The notes beneath the pieces were generated by a model. It saw nothing but the letters and a program-made list of their open reading frames with translations. It searched no databases and had not been told where the DNA came from. From NCBI GenBank assembly GCA_963736685.1, contig CAVTPZ010000036.1, forward strand, positions 52,712-116,711: 64,000 nucleotides of DNA, in the 5' to 3' direction. This DNA is from DASUPK01 sp963736685. GTDB lineage: Bacteria; Actinomycetota; Thermoleophilia; Solirubrobacterales; 70-9. The position numbers were made by a program, and so were the translations under genes. Positions 24,512 through 35,163 of the stretch are shown here, piece after piece. Numbering within the stretch: the stretch's first letter is position 1; every line of letters begins with the position of its first letter.

Positions 24512-25292
24512 GTGCTGCCTCGTCCACCGGCCGTTCTCACCTACCACGCGCTGGGTTCCCAGCTCCCGCGTGACCAGGATCCCGCCAACCTGATCGTCGC
24601 GCCCGCCGCGTTTCGCTCGCAGATGCTCTCGCTGAAGCGCCGTGGATACGAGTTCCAACAGCTGGCGGACTTCGCGTCCGCTCTCAACGGCGGCCTCCCC
24701 CTACCGGGGTCTGCTCGATCACCTTCGACGACGGGACACTCGACAACCTGACGATCCTCGAGCCCATCCTGGCCGAGCTGGAGATACCGGTCACCGTCTT
24801 CGCCTGTCCCGGGCTGCTCGGAGAAGCGCATCATGCGATCGCTCCTGAGGCGAACATCAGGTTGATGGACGAGGACGAGCTGCGGCAGCTCGACCGCAGC
24901 CGCTGGGTGGAGATCGGCTCCCACACGAGCCATCACACGGAGATGGTCGATGCGGACGCGAGCACCGCGCTCCATTTGATGACGGAGTCGCGGGCGCAGC
25001 TCGAGGACCTGCTCGACCACCCGGTGCTCTCTTTCGCCTATCCGAACTGCACGTACTTCCCGAATGCCCCAACGCGGCGGCGCGTGCGGGCTACGAGGTC
25101 GCCGTGACCTGCGACGGCGCGGCGGTTGGAGCGCTACGAGCTCCGCAGCGTGAGCTCATCGACGGACTCGAGTCCCGGCTCACCTTCGAGCCAAGGCGCG
25201 GGGCACTCTGGCGGCGCGTGTACGACTCTCCCCCAGGCCGGCTTGGCCGCTGGGCGGTTCGATCCAGACGTCATCCGGCGACTGTGCAGTAG
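24512..25292 (+). pseudogene. Polysaccharide deacetylase (NodB domain), multiply frameshifted
   Basis: Three reading frames carry successive parts of one NodB-type carbohydrate deacetylase. From GTG 24512: LPRPPAVLTYHALGSQLPRD...; after a shift near 24705, CSITFDDGTLDNLTILEPILAELEIPVTVF (catalytic TFDDG) and WVEIGSHTSHHTEM (metal-binding His motif S-H-T-x-x-H), then SFAYPN. After a shift near 25060, AAARAGYEVAVTCDG; at least one more shift follows near 25130. All catalytic motifs survive, so decay is recent or the indels are sequence errors. The intact enzyme would remove N-acetyl groups from the polysaccharide. Confidence 0.75.
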
Positions 25293-25358
25293 CTCACTCG
25301 CTCTAATCTCCAGGACCCTTGGAGTCCGGGGCGGCGACAGCGAGGATGAACGGCCTGG

Positions 25359-26721
25359 GTGCAGGGGTTCCGTACCCTCGGTCTTCTGCCGATCGTGATC
25401 GTCTTCGCGGCGGCGGTCGGCGATCGTGCTCTACCTGAATCCGCCGCCGTCGACCGCCCTCGTTCTGGCCGGCGGGCTCAGCACGACGGCCGTGATCGCT
25501 CTCGCAATCCTCCGCTACGAGCGGGCCGCGTTGCTGGGTTTTGCCCTGCTCGGGATCGTCTTCGTCGAGCCCGCACCCCCCGACTTCGTGCTCGTGATCG
25601 TCGATCGCCATCGCGGCCGTCACCGGCCGGATCGATCTCTCGCGCGTGCGCCCGATCATCGGACTGCTGCTGGCGGCGTTCGTCTCCCTGAACCTGATCT
25701 CGATGCTCGAGGTGATCAACACCTCGCGCGCCGCGCTCTTCATCTCCATCACGCTCTACTGTTGCCTCGCGGTCTGGTTGTGCAGTTTCGTCAACTCGCG
25801 AGCACCGCGCTCGACGGCTCGTGGTGATTGGATACGTCATCGCCGCCACCTCGTCCGCGATCATCGGCCTCGCGGTGTTGCGCTGCCGATCCCGTTCCGC
25901 GCGCAGATCTACAACACAGAGCGGGCCAAGGCGTTCTTCGCGGATCCAAACGTGTTCGGCCCGTTTCTCGTGCCCGCCGCGGCGATCATGCTTCAGGAGA
26001 CGATCGAGCCGCGTCTGCTGCGGCTTGCGTTCTCCGCGTTCAAGCTGCATATTGTCGCGAATACTGCTGACGGGCGTCCTCTTTTCCTTCTCGCGTGGCG
26101 CCTGGATCAACGCCGTCGTCACGATCGCGATCGTCTTTGCCGTGACCGCGATCCGGCGTGGCGGCGCCCGGCGAGCGCGGGCCGTCTGGTCGTCCTGATC
26201 ATGATCGCCGGAGGCCTGCTCCTCGCCGTCTTCAGCGCGGTCGGGTCTGTGCAAGTTCCTTGACGAGACGGGCAGCGGTCCAGCAATACGACACCGAGCG
26301 GTTCAGCGCCCAGAGAACCGGGATCCAGCTCGGCACCAGAAATCCGCTCGGCATCGGCCCTGGGCAGTTCGAGGTGGTCTCACCCTCTCGACACACAGCA
26401 TCTACGTCCGTGATTCTGGCGGAGCAGGGCCTGATCGGCTTCATGGTGATCCTCGCCCTGTTGCTGGTGACGCTCCGCTAGCCACCCAAAACGCGCTCGC
26501 AGGCCGATCGACCTACGGGATCGGCTCGGCTGCCTTGCTGGGTTCCTGGGCCGGGATCTCGTCAACAGCCTCGTCATCGACACCGCCCACTGGCGGCATC
26601 TCTGGTGATTCGCTCCGCTGATCTGGCTCGGCTCGATGCCGTTACGCGACCGGGCGCCCGCCCGAGCCTCGCGCGAGGTGGCGCTGCCGCTACCGGAGCC
26701 CACGGGAGCGAACGGAGCTAA
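25359..26721 (+). pseudogene. O-antigen polymerase/ligase-like membrane protein, multiply frameshifted
   Basis: A hydrophobic protein can be followed through alternating frames: GFRTLGLLPIVIVFAAAV; LYLNPPPSTALVLAGGLSTTAVIALAILRYERAALLGF; PIIGLLLAAFVSLNLISML; VIGYVIAATSSAIIGLAVL; YNTERAKAFFADPNVFGPFLVPAAAIM; LTGVLFSFSRGAWINAVVTIAIVFAV; then the Wzy_C-type loop AVQQYDTERFSAQRTGIQLGTRNPLGIGPGQFE and LAEQGLIGFMVILALLL. It ends in LVNSLVIDTAHWRHLW and a TAA at 26719-26721. At least five frame changes are needed. This would be the second polymerase/ligase of the locus. Confidence 0.7.
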
Positions 26722-28273
26722 CGGCGCGCGTAGTAGTGATACGACGAGGCCTCGACCTGGCCCCCGATGAGGACGAGCCCCATTCGGTGCACGCCGAGTC
26801 GCCCAAGCAGGTCGCGCGCGTCGATCACGTTGTCGGCGCCGAGCCGATCGAGCCGGCCGACGACGAGCACCTCATCGACGTGCTCGGCGAGCGCCTGAGT
26901 ATCGGCAAGCCCGAGCAGGGGCGGGCTGTCGATCAAGACGTACTCGTAGTCGGCGGCGTGGATGTACTTGAAGAAGCTCGTCGCCGCCCTGCCCGAGAGA
27001 AGCTTTGAGGGATCGTCAGGCATCTCCCCGCTCGGAATGACATCGAGCGGATAGAGCGGTGCGCCCTTGCCGTCGGTCGGAGCGACGTTTCTGACCACGG
27101 CCGCGAGCGCCTCTCGCCTCCCACCACCCTTCTCGACGCTCCGGATCGCCTCCGTGAGCCCGGGCTTCAGTGGGGTGTCGAATGCCAGATGGAGGCTGGG
27201 CGCCCGGAGGTCCGCGGAGATGAGTAGGGTGCGGTGACCCGCCTGAGCCAACGCCCTACCCAACCGCGCCGTGACTGTGCTCTTCCCTTCCGCATGCAGT
27301 GCGCTGGTGATCAGGACCACCTCGTGGCGGTCCGCCGGGAGGGCCGCACGCACCGACGCCCGCAGGGTCTGGTAGGCCTCGTGCTCGGCCACTCCGTTTC
27401 GCCTGGCTGAGATCACACCGCGGCGGCGATCGGGAATCGTCGCCAGGATCGGCAGGCCGCCGGCGAGTCGGCTGAACTCGCGGCCGCTGCGCAGGCGTGG
27501 CCGGAGCTGGTCCCGCCCCAGGGCGACCAGGACGGCGATGAAGAAGAATCCGAATAGAGCCAGAATCGTGTTCCTGACCGGCTGTGGCGAGCTCGGGCTG
27601 GATGGGACGTCGGCGGGTTGGGCGATCTGGAGCTCCGATCCCGCGACCTGGATGTCAACCGCGATCTGGCTGAGGCGGTTCTGGATCGCCGTGATCTGGG
27701 CCGATGCGTCGGGGGTCCCGGAGGTCTGCAGCCGGTCGATCTGCGCCTGCAGGTCGACCTCGGCCCGCTGCAGGCGCTCCTTCTCCTGACCGGCCTGGAC
27801 GCCCAGGAAAGCGGTGGCCACGGCGTTCGCGATACGAGCGGCCATTGCCGCATGGCCATCGGACCCGACCACGTTGATGATGTTCGCGTCCGGGTTGACC
27901 GAGGAGGAGACCTTGCTGCTCAGAGAGTCGCCGGTCTCGCCGGGAACGGACCTTGCCGCCACGTCGAGAACCTGGCTGCTGGTGAGCAGCGTGTTGAGAG
28001 TGGCCAGCTCTCGCTGGGTCGAAGTGGCGTCCTGCGAGCCGAGTGCGACCGTCCCGGGATCGAACGAGATCTTGGCCGTGGCGTCATAGGTGTTCGGCAG
28101 GATCAGCGAGAGGCCAACACCACAGCCGTGCCGACCGCGACGATCAGCGCAATCAGGCGCCTGTTGCGCCCGATCGCCGCCATGTAGCCGCCCACGTCGA
28201 CGCTGGGCTCATCGCGCGAGCTGCCGCTGCTGCTGCGGCGTACCGGTTCGTCTGTTGGCCAGTTGTCGTTCAT
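26718..28273 (-). pseudogene. Wzz chain-length regulator fused to BY-kinase, one frameshift
   Basis: Controls polymer length and export in Wzx/Wzy systems. From ATG 28273: DVGGYMAAIGRNRRLIALIVAVGTAVVLAS, then after a shift near 28105 LILPNTYDATAKISFDPGTVALGSQD and the Wzz coiled coil. A second TM (TILALFGFFFIAVLVALG) leads to the kinase: Walker A SALHAEGKSTVTARLGRALAQ (Lys in EGKST), Walker A' ISADLRAP, Walker B YVLIDSPPLLG, and a C-terminal tyrosine cluster SYHYYARR for autophosphorylation. From 27962 to the end the frame is intact for 414 residues. Its stop is shared with the end of the convergent polymerase remnant. Confidence 0.82.
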
Positions 28274-28331
28274 TCTCTGCTCCCGCGGTCCGTGACGATA
28301 GACCGCAGAGGTCGGGTCTTGCTGCACCGCC

Positions 28332-29428
28332 TCACCGGCGGACCCCCTCGTAGACCGCCAGCGTGCGCTGCACCATCTCCTGAACCGTAAAGCGTTCCAG
28401 GTGACGTTGGCGGGCGGCGGCTCCCATCTCGCGGAGCCGATCACCGTCGCCGAGCACGTCGGCGACGGCCGTTGCCAGGGCTTCGGAGTCGCGCGGCGGC
28501 ACGAGCCGGCCGGTCACCCCGTCCTCGACCGCTTCGCCAGTGCCCCCGACGTCAGTCGCCACGGTGGGCAGTCCGACGGCCATCGCCTCGAGGACGGCGT
28601 ACGGAAACGACTCGGACCATGACGGGCTGACGAACAGATCCGCGCCGCAAAGTGCCAGCTCGGCGGGCTCGATGTTTCCCAGCAGGTGCACCGACGCGCT
28701 CGATCCGCGAGTCCCGCATCTGGTCGGTCGATCCGCTGCCGCTCTCTGCCTTCGCCGGCGATCGCAAGTACCGCGTCTGGCCGCCGCTCGAGCACGCGGG
28801 CCAGGATTCCACCAGGGTGTCCACTCCCTTGCCGGGGCGAAGGCCGGAGACCGCAGACCACCACCGGACCGTCGCCGCGCAATGCTTCCATGGAGCCAGC
28901 GACCTCCCGGGGTGGGTTGGGCTCGGTGCCGTTGTGGACCACGGTGGTCCTCGGGGTCCCAACCGAAAGAGCGAGCCTGCGCTCCGCCTCACAGACACAG
29001 ATGACCATCGTCGAGAGCCGGCTCGAGCAGCCTCTCGATCTGCTTGTAGCGCTTCCTCGCAGGCGGCGGGCAGCGAGCCCGCAAACGGATAGCCGTGCGG
29101 CGTATAGATCACGGGCACACGTGGATAGGCCGGCCGGCCGGCTCGGGCGTATACGGACCCCTTCGACCCGTGAGCGTGAACGAGGTCCGGACGCCAGCCC
29201 CGGACGATGCGCGCCAGACCCCTCAGGCTTGCTAGATCCGCACGGGGATCGATCGCCCGGGTCATCGACCAGGGGGATCACCTCGGCATCCAGGTCGCCG
29301 GCGCGATGTGCGAGTGGCCCGCAGACCGCAACGTCATGTCCGGCAGCCGCCACGCCGCGACTGAGGTCGGCGACGTGCCTGAACGCACCCCCCTCATCGG
29401 GACGAATCACCATCAGGATTCGCGCCAT
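28332..29428 (-). pseudogene. Glycosyltransferase family 4, multiply frameshifted
   Basis: From ATG 29428: MARILMVIRPDEGGAFRHVADLSRGVAAAGHDVAVCG; a second frame gives LARIVRGWRPDLVHAHGSKGSVYARAGRPAYPRVPVIYTPHGYPF; a third gives TMVICVCEAERRLALSVG and TTVVHNGTEPNPP; then RPGKGVDTLVES and, in the last frame, HLLGNIEPAELALCGADLFVSPSWSESFPYAVLEAMAVGLPTVATDVGG. The last segment has the GT4 donor-site E-x7-E (ESFPYAVLE). At least four frame changes are needed. The intact enzyme would add one sugar of the EPS repeat. Confidence 0.75.
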
Positions 29429-29434
29429 CCGCTG

Positions 29435-30575
29435 TCAGCTCGCCTTGTCGATGGCGCTGCGCAGGCCCTCCACGACCGCCCCCTGCTGCTCCTCCGTGAG
29501 CTCGGGAAACAGCGGGAGGGTGATTGTGGCCCTCGCATATCCCTCCGTTTCGGGCAACTCGAGGGCGGGGTCGCGGTAGAGGGAGAACCCGTGGACCGGC
29601 GGGTAGTGGATGCTCGTCTCGATGCCGGCGTCAGCGAGGGCCGAGCGCACCGCATCGCGATCCAGCCCGTCGTCGAGAACGACCGTGAAGAGATGGTGTG
29701 CGCTCTCGACGGAATCCGGGCCCCGCATCGGCACGAGCAGGCCGGGGACATCCGCGAGGAGCCGGCGGTAGTCATCCGGCAGGGCGGCCCTGCGGCCATT
29801 GGCCTCGTCGAGCCGAGCCGAGTCGCTCACTGGCGAGTGCCGCTCGAGGCTCGTCGATCCGGTAGTTGAACCCGAGCCCGACCACGTCGTAGCTCATCGC
29901 CTTGCCCTGGAAGCGCTCCCAGGTCGCGGAGGTCATTCCGTGCGAGCGCAGCAGGCGGGCCTGCTCCGCGACCTCATCGTCGTCCGTGACGACCATGCCC
30001 CCCTCCCCGACCGGGAGGTTCTTGTTCGAGAAGAAGCTGAATGCGCCCGCGAGGCCGAAGGCGCCGAGTCGTCTTCCCCCGACACCTCCGCCGAGGCCGT
30101 GCGCCGCATCCTCGAGGAGCGTCAGGCTGCGCTCACCGGCCAGGGTGACGAGATCCTCGATCTCCCCCGGGTGCCCGCCGTAGCTCATCGCCATGATCGC
30201 CTTGGTCCGCTCCCCGATCACGGCCTCCACGGCATCGGCCGAGAGCCAGGGTCGCTCCAGGCTCCGCACGTCGGCGAACACCGGCGTGGCACCCGTGTAC
30301 CGGATCGCGTTGGCGGTCGCGACGAAGGTGAGGGAGGGAACGACCACCTCGTCTCCGGGGCCGATGCCCGCCGCCAGGCAGATCAGATGAAGGGCCGCGG
30401 TGCAGCTCGAGACTGCGACCGCGTGTCGGGTCCCGACGTACTCGGCGAACTGTCCCTCGAGCTCGGCCGTGCGCGGCCCCATCGTCAGCCACCCCGATCG
30501 ATAGACCTCCTCGACCGCTGCAATCTCCGACTCGCCGATCTCGACGTTGACGAGCGGAACCCGCCAATCACTCAT
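29435..30575 (-). pseudogene. DegT/DnrJ/EryC1 sugar aminotransferase, one frameshift
   Basis: PLP enzyme that aminates a keto-sugar nucleotide. From ATG 30575: MSDWRVPLVNVEIGESEIAAVEEVYRSGWLTMGP, VAVSSCTAALHLICLAAGIGPGDEVVVPSLTFVATANAI, LLEDAAHG and SFFSNKNLPVGEGGMVVTDD (PLP Lys in SNKNLP). The frame breaks near 29830 after NYRIDEPRAALASERL and resumes as RLDEANGRRAALPDDYRRLL through IHYPPVHGFSLYRD to 29435. One base change restores about 380 residues. The start overlaps the nucleotidyltransferase stop by 8 bases. Confidence 0.83.
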
Positions 30576-31272
30576 ACCCGAAAAGCTCCGGGTGGCTCGT
30601 GACCTCCGCCGTCGCACGCTCGTGCTCGCTGACGGTCCCGATGTCGAACCAGACCCCCGGCCCGGTGTAGACCGCGACCTTCTCGCCCCTGCCGAGCAGC
30701 TCCTTGACCAGCTGCGGGAAGTCGAAGTAGGAGAGGGGGATCTCCGACAACACGCTTGGCGAATACGCGTAGACACCCATGCTCACGTCGAAAGGCAGGG
30801 TCGGCTTCTCGATGTAGTCGGTGACGAACCCGTCGCTGGACTCGATCACCCCGAGCTCGAGGTCGACCATCTGGCGGTGGGTCGCAATCGTCAGGGCGGC
30901 GCCCTGACCCTGGTGGAACCGCATCAGCTGGGCGTAGTCCAGGGTGGTGAGCACGTCGCCGTTCATCGCCACGAAGTTCTCATCGAGGTCGTCGATCTGG
31001 CGCAGCGCGCCCGCCGTGCCGAGCGGCTGGTCCTCCCACCAATAGCGCAGCTCAACGCCCTCCGGCAGCTCGATCCCGTCCAGGTAGACCTTGATCAATC
31101 CGCCGAGGTGGCCGACGATCAGGTCGACTCGCTTGAAGCCGTTCTTGGCGAGCTGGCGGATGATGATCTCGAGGATGGGCCGCTCGCCGACCGGGACGAG
31201 CGGCTTCGGGAGGATCGTCGTGTAGGGCCGCAGCCTGGTGCCCTTGCCGCCGGCGAGGATGACGGCCCTCAC
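30568..31272 (-). CDS. Sugar-1-phosphate nucleotidyltransferase
   Basis: Activates a sugar phosphate as NDP-sugar for the EPS pathway. 234 residues. The N-terminal signature is MRAVILAGGKGTRLRPYTTILPKPLVPVGERPILE, with the catalytic Lys in PKPL; DQPLGTAGAL, NGDVLTTLD and GVWFDIGTVSEHERA follow. It has no C-terminal left-handed beta-helix acetyltransferase domain, so it is an RfbA/HddC/RmlA-like monofunctional enzyme; the exact sugar cannot be told. Intact, with an ATGA-type overlap with the upstream epimerase gene. Confidence 0.9.
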   Translation of the reverse strand: MRAVILAGGKGTRLRPYTTILPKPLVPVGERPILEIIIRQLAKNGFKRVDLIVGHLGGLIKVYLDGIELPEGVELRYWWEDQPLGTAGALRQIDDLDENFVAMNGDVLTTLDYAQLMRFHQGQGAALTIATHRQMVDLELGVIESSDGFVTDYIEKPTLPFDVSMGVYAYSPSVLSEIPLSYFDFPQLVKELLGRGEKVAVYTGPGVWFDIGTVSEHERATAEVTSHPELFGYE

Positions 31273-32318
31273 TCCGGTGCCTCCTGGTCCACCGGTGGCA
31301 CGGCCGCGGCATCCAGGTCGCGATTCCCATGAAAGAGCGCCTGGGACTCGACGTCGCTGAACAGGCCCGCACGGAGGGCTCCGATCAACCGCTCGATCGC
31401 CTGCGGAACGCTGTGCTGTGGCCTGAAGGCGAGGGCCCCCTGGATCTTCGAGAACGAGACGCGGTAGTTGCGGGCGTCCTCCCCGCCCTCCGTCCAGGTG
31501 ACGCGGCCCTCCCCGCCGAGGGCATCGAGGGCCGCCTCGACGATCATCCGCTTCGTGTAGTTGCCCTCCTCACCGCCGACGTTGAACACCTCGCCGCCGA
31601 CGGTCTCCACGGGAGCTTCGAGAACGGTGGCGATCGCCGTCGAGATGTCCGCGACATGGCAGTAGGGCCGCCAGGTGTCCGCGTCGTAGACCTCGAGCTC
31701 CTTGCCGAGTGCGAGATCGCGCGCGAACTCGGAGACCGTCAGATCGAAGCGCATCCTCGGTGAGGTCCCGAAGGCGGTCGCAACCCGGAGCACCGTGGCT
31801 GCCTGATTCGCCGAGCCGGCGAGGAGGTTGCGCTCCATCTCCACCTTCGTCTCGGCGTACAGCGAGAGCGGGTGCAGCTCGTCCTCCTCGGTCGCCAGGT
31901 CATCGCCCTCGCGCAGGCCATAGTTGCTGCAGGTCGAGGCGAACACGAACCGCTCCACGCGTGCGGCCCGCGAAGCCTCGAGCAGGCTGAGCGCGCCGCC
32001 GACGTTGACCTCGCGCGCCAGCTCGGGGTTCCGCTTGCAGACCGGGTCCCCGACCAGGGCGGCGAGCAGGACGACGTCGGTGACCCCTTCGAGCGCGTCG
32101 GAGACCGCGGCCTGCGACCGGATGTCTCCCCTCATGAAGCTGAACCCGTCGTCCTCGAGCACACCTGAGAGGGCCTCGCCGTTCCCGTAGAGCAGCGCAT
32201 CGAGGACGCGGACGCGGTAGCCCGCGTCGAGCAACCGGCGCACGAGGACGGAACCGACGTATCCCGCGCCTCCGGCGACGAGCACTTGCCTGTTCGAAGA
32301 GACACCCAAGACCCGCAA
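31269..32318 (-). CDS. NAD-dependent sugar-nucleotide epimerase/dehydratase
   Basis: 349 residues, extended SDR family. The Rossmann motif is VLVAGGAGYVGSVLVRRLLDAG, the active site contains STCSNYG and YAETK (Tyr-x-x-x-Lys), and RPYCHVADISTAIATVLEAP with EVFNVGG lie C-terminal. Likely acts on a nucleotide sugar made by the next gene (30568-31272), with the aminotransferase beyond it: together a three-gene amino-sugar donor pathway. Intact. The 133 bases between its start and the divergent glycosidase-like gene contain no gene I can see. Confidence 0.88.
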   Translation of the reverse strand: MRVLGVSSNRQVLVAGGAGYVGSVLVRRLLDAGYRVRVLDALLYGNGEALSGVLEDDGFSFMRGDIRSQAAVSDALEGVTDVVLLAALVGDPVCKRNPELAREVNVGGALSLLEASRAARVERFVFASTCSNYGLREGDDLATEEDELHPLSLYAETKVEMERNLLAGSANQAATVLRVATAFGTSPRMRFDLTVSEFARDLALGKELEVYDADTWRPYCHVADISTAIATVLEAPVETVGGEVFNVGGEEGNYTKRMIVEAALDALGGEGRVTWTEGGEDARNYRVSFSKIQGALAFRPQHSVPQAIERLIGALRAGLFSDVESQALFHGNRDLDAAAVPPVDQEAPE

Positions 32319-32451
32319 TCTAAGCGGCCGGGCAAGACGACGCCGCCAGTAGTACGTGCGTTTAGGGCCCGATGGCGGCGCTGGCCCTCCGTTCGGCCAT
32401 CCAGCCGGGCGTGCCTACCTCTGGGAGGACCCGGGGCGATGAAGGGAGCAA

Positions 32452-34004
32452 ATGCTCCGTCGCTCACTCATCGCACTGCTCGTCCTCACCGCCTTCGCCG
32501 TAGTCTCGCCGGCGATGGCGAGCGCGTCTTCCATCGGCGAGTTGAACTTCATCCGCAACGCCACGGCGTCGTTCGACTCGACACTCACCGGGTCGACCTC
32601 GTCGCAGCGGCAGTGGATGAACCAGACCTACTCGCGGATGCGCGGCTATCCGCCGTTCTTCGACCAGGCACTCTCCTGGGCGCCGCCCGCCGACTTCTAC
32701 CAGGACCTGTACGCGCTCTACCGGGACGGAAGCGCAGACCAGCTGGTCATGCAGCAGCATCCGGACTGGGTGTTGAGGGACGCGCAGGGGCACGGCCTCT
32801 TCATTCCCGCCGCCTGTGACGGCACCAGCTGCACCCAGTACGCCGCCGACATCGGGTCTCCCGGGTTCCGCGCCTGGTGGATCTCCAACGCCCAGAGCCA
32901 GATGGCCAAGGGCTACAAGGGCATCTTCGTCGACGACGTCAACATGGAGATGCGGGTGTCGAACGGGGCCGGCCAGGACGTCCGGCCGATCGACCCGCGA
33001 ACCGGGGCCGCCGATGACCGACACCAACTGGCGCCGCTACATCGCCGAGTTCACGGAAGCAATCAGAGCCGGGTTGCCGAACGCCCAGATCACTCACAAC
33101 GCGCAGTGGTGGGTCGACCAGTCCGATCCCTACGTCCAGCGGGAGATCGACTCCGCGAACGTGATCGAGCTCGAGCGCGGCTTCAACGACGGCGGGCCTG
33201 ACTCAGGGTGGTGGCATGTTCGGGTACCAGACCTTCATGAACCACATCGAGTGGATCCACTCCCGCGGCAAGTCGGTTGATCTCGGAGCCCTACAACCTC
33301 GACTCCGCCAAGCGTGAATACGAGATGGCCTCCCTCTATCTCGTCAAGGCGCCAATGACGGGATCTCCTCGGACTACCAGGCGGACCCCCAGAACTGGTG
33401 GTCAGGCTGGCAGACCGACCTCGGAGCGCCCCAGGGCAACCGCTATCAGTGGAACGGGCTCTGGCGGCGGGACTTCGCCAAGGGCTTCGTTCTGACCAAC
33501 GAGCCCGGGACCCAGTCCCGGACGGCGCAGCTCGGCGGCAGCTACACGCGGCTTTCCTCGGGAGGCCAGGTGAGCTCCGTGACCCTCGGCGCCGCGTCGG
33601 GCGCGGTCCTGATCGATTCTTCACCGCGCGGGTCTCCGCCCCCGACCACTACTCCTCCGAGCACCACCTCTCCGACGACGACCTCCCCCACCCCGTCAGC
33701 GACAGCGAGCTCCCGACCGTTGTCCCCGAACATTGATCTGGTGATCAAGCTAGAGAGGCGGAAGAACCTGATCACGGTTAGCGGACACGTGCTGAACGCC
33801 TCCGCCGAGCAGATCTCCGTGACCATCCAGCGTCTGCGCTCGGGACGGTGGGTCGTTGCCACAGTCAAGCAGGCTGCGATCGCCGCCAACGGAAGCTTCC
33901 AGACCGCCGCGCGGGGTTTGCCGCGAGGCCGCTACCGGGCCAGCGCCCGGTTCCTGGGAGGCGAGCAGGCCTCCGACACGGCACGGTCGTTCCGGGTCGG
34001 CTGA
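32452..34004 (+). pseudogene. Secreted glycoside-hydrolase-like protein (TIM-barrel type), multiply frameshifted
   Basis: From ATG 32452 (AAGGGAG upstream): signal peptide LIALLVLTAFAVVSPAMASA, then IGELNFIRNATASFDSTL, HPDWVLRDAQGHGLFIPAACDG, AADIGSPGFRAWWISNAQSQMAKGYKGIFVDDVNM. After a shift near 33010, TNWRRYIAEFTEAIRAGLPNAQITHNAQWW and NVIELERGFNDGG; after shifts near 33210-33350, ADPQNWWSGWQTDLGAPQGNRYQWNGLWRRDFAKGFVLTNEPG. The last part has a Thr/Pro-rich linker and an Ig-like domain ending SFRVG. The FVDDVNM and THNAQWW strands recall the uncharacterised putative glycosyl hydrolase families (GHL15-like). At least three frame changes are needed. Confidence 0.72.
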
Positions 34005-34009
34005 GCTCC

Positions 34010-35156
34010 CTAGCCGGCGGCGGACACCTCCAGATACTCCCTCTCGAGCTCGTCGATCATCCGCTCCAGGCTGAAGCGCGACTCGACGAGCTCGCGGCCC
34101 CCGTCCCGAGCTCGGCCGCCTGATCCGGGTCCGCGGCGAGGTCCCTGATCGCTTCCGCGAGCCGCCCGGATCCCCCGGGCGGGACCAGGAAGCCCGTCCA
34201 CTCCGGTCTGGATCACCTCGGGCAGGCCACCGATGTCGGAGGCGATCACGGGCAGTGAGTGAGCCATCCCCTCGATCACTCCGATCGGGAGTGACTCGAA
34301 CACATCGGAGGGCAGCAGGAGGGCATCGAGGGCCGCCATATGCGGATCGGAGCTGCCCGAGAACGGGAAGAGGCGGATCCGGTCCCCGACCTCTGCGTCG
34401 AAGATCCGCCGCTCCAATGCCGGCGCCTCCGGACCGTCCCCGACGATCGCCAGGCGGATATCCGTCTCGGTCCGATCGAGCATGCCCGCCACCTCGATCA
34501 GGTGGTGGAGGCCCTTCTCCCAGCGCAGAACCGATACCGAGCCGAACAGCTGGCCCTCTCCTCGCCAGGCCGGCAGATCGGGATCGGGAGTCAGGCAGGG
34601 CGGTCCAGCGCGATGCCGTTGGGGATCGTCCGGCGGCGGGCCGCCGGCGCGATGTGCAACCGGTCCGCGAAGCCCCGCTCGAAACCCGACACGCACACGA
34701 GGCGCGCGGTGATCAGCCCCAGGGCCCGCTCGGCGTTGATCACCGCGGCGCGTCTCAGCTTCGGATGCGCAAGGTCCTCGCGGTGCTCGTGCGAGATGAA
34801 CGCGAAGCAGTGCGGCGTATAGAGGACGGGAAGCCGCGCCGGCGCCCCGGTCACCCTGAGCAGGACGCCCGCCTTGACGCCGTGTGCGTGGGCGGCATCG
34901 AACTTCCCCTCGGAGAGCGATGCGGCGCAGGGCGGCCCCGGCCCGGCGATCCGGCCCCGGCGCGACGATCGTCCCGACGAAGGGAAGGCGCTCGCACCGA
35001 ATCCCCGCGCTCTCCAGCTGCGAGTAGATCTGGCTCTCCCGTGGCCCGGCCAAGGTCACCTCGTGCCCCCTCTCCACCAGGACTCAGCGACAGGGCTCTG
35101 ACGTGCTCCGCCACACCCCCGTGTGGAGGCTCGAACGCCTGAAGGATCCGGGCCAA
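34010..35156 (-). pseudogene. Glycosyltransferase family 4, multiply frameshifted
   Basis: A probable TTG start at 35156 gives LARILQAFEPPHGGVAEHVRAL; the next frame has ERGHEVTLAGPRESQIYSQLESAGIRCERLPFVG. The middle frame has RLPVLYTPHCFAFISHEHRED and LVCVSGFERGFADRLHIAP, then NGIALDRP. The last frame resumes with LFGSVSVLRWEKGLHHLIEVAGMLDRTETDIRLAIVGDGPEAP and LLLPSDVFESLPIGVIEGMAHSLPVIASDIGGLPEV, containing the GT4 E-x7-E site. At least three shifts, plus another near 34110. It starts eight bases after the flippase stop. Confidence 0.75.
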
Positions 35157-35163
35157 GGTCTGC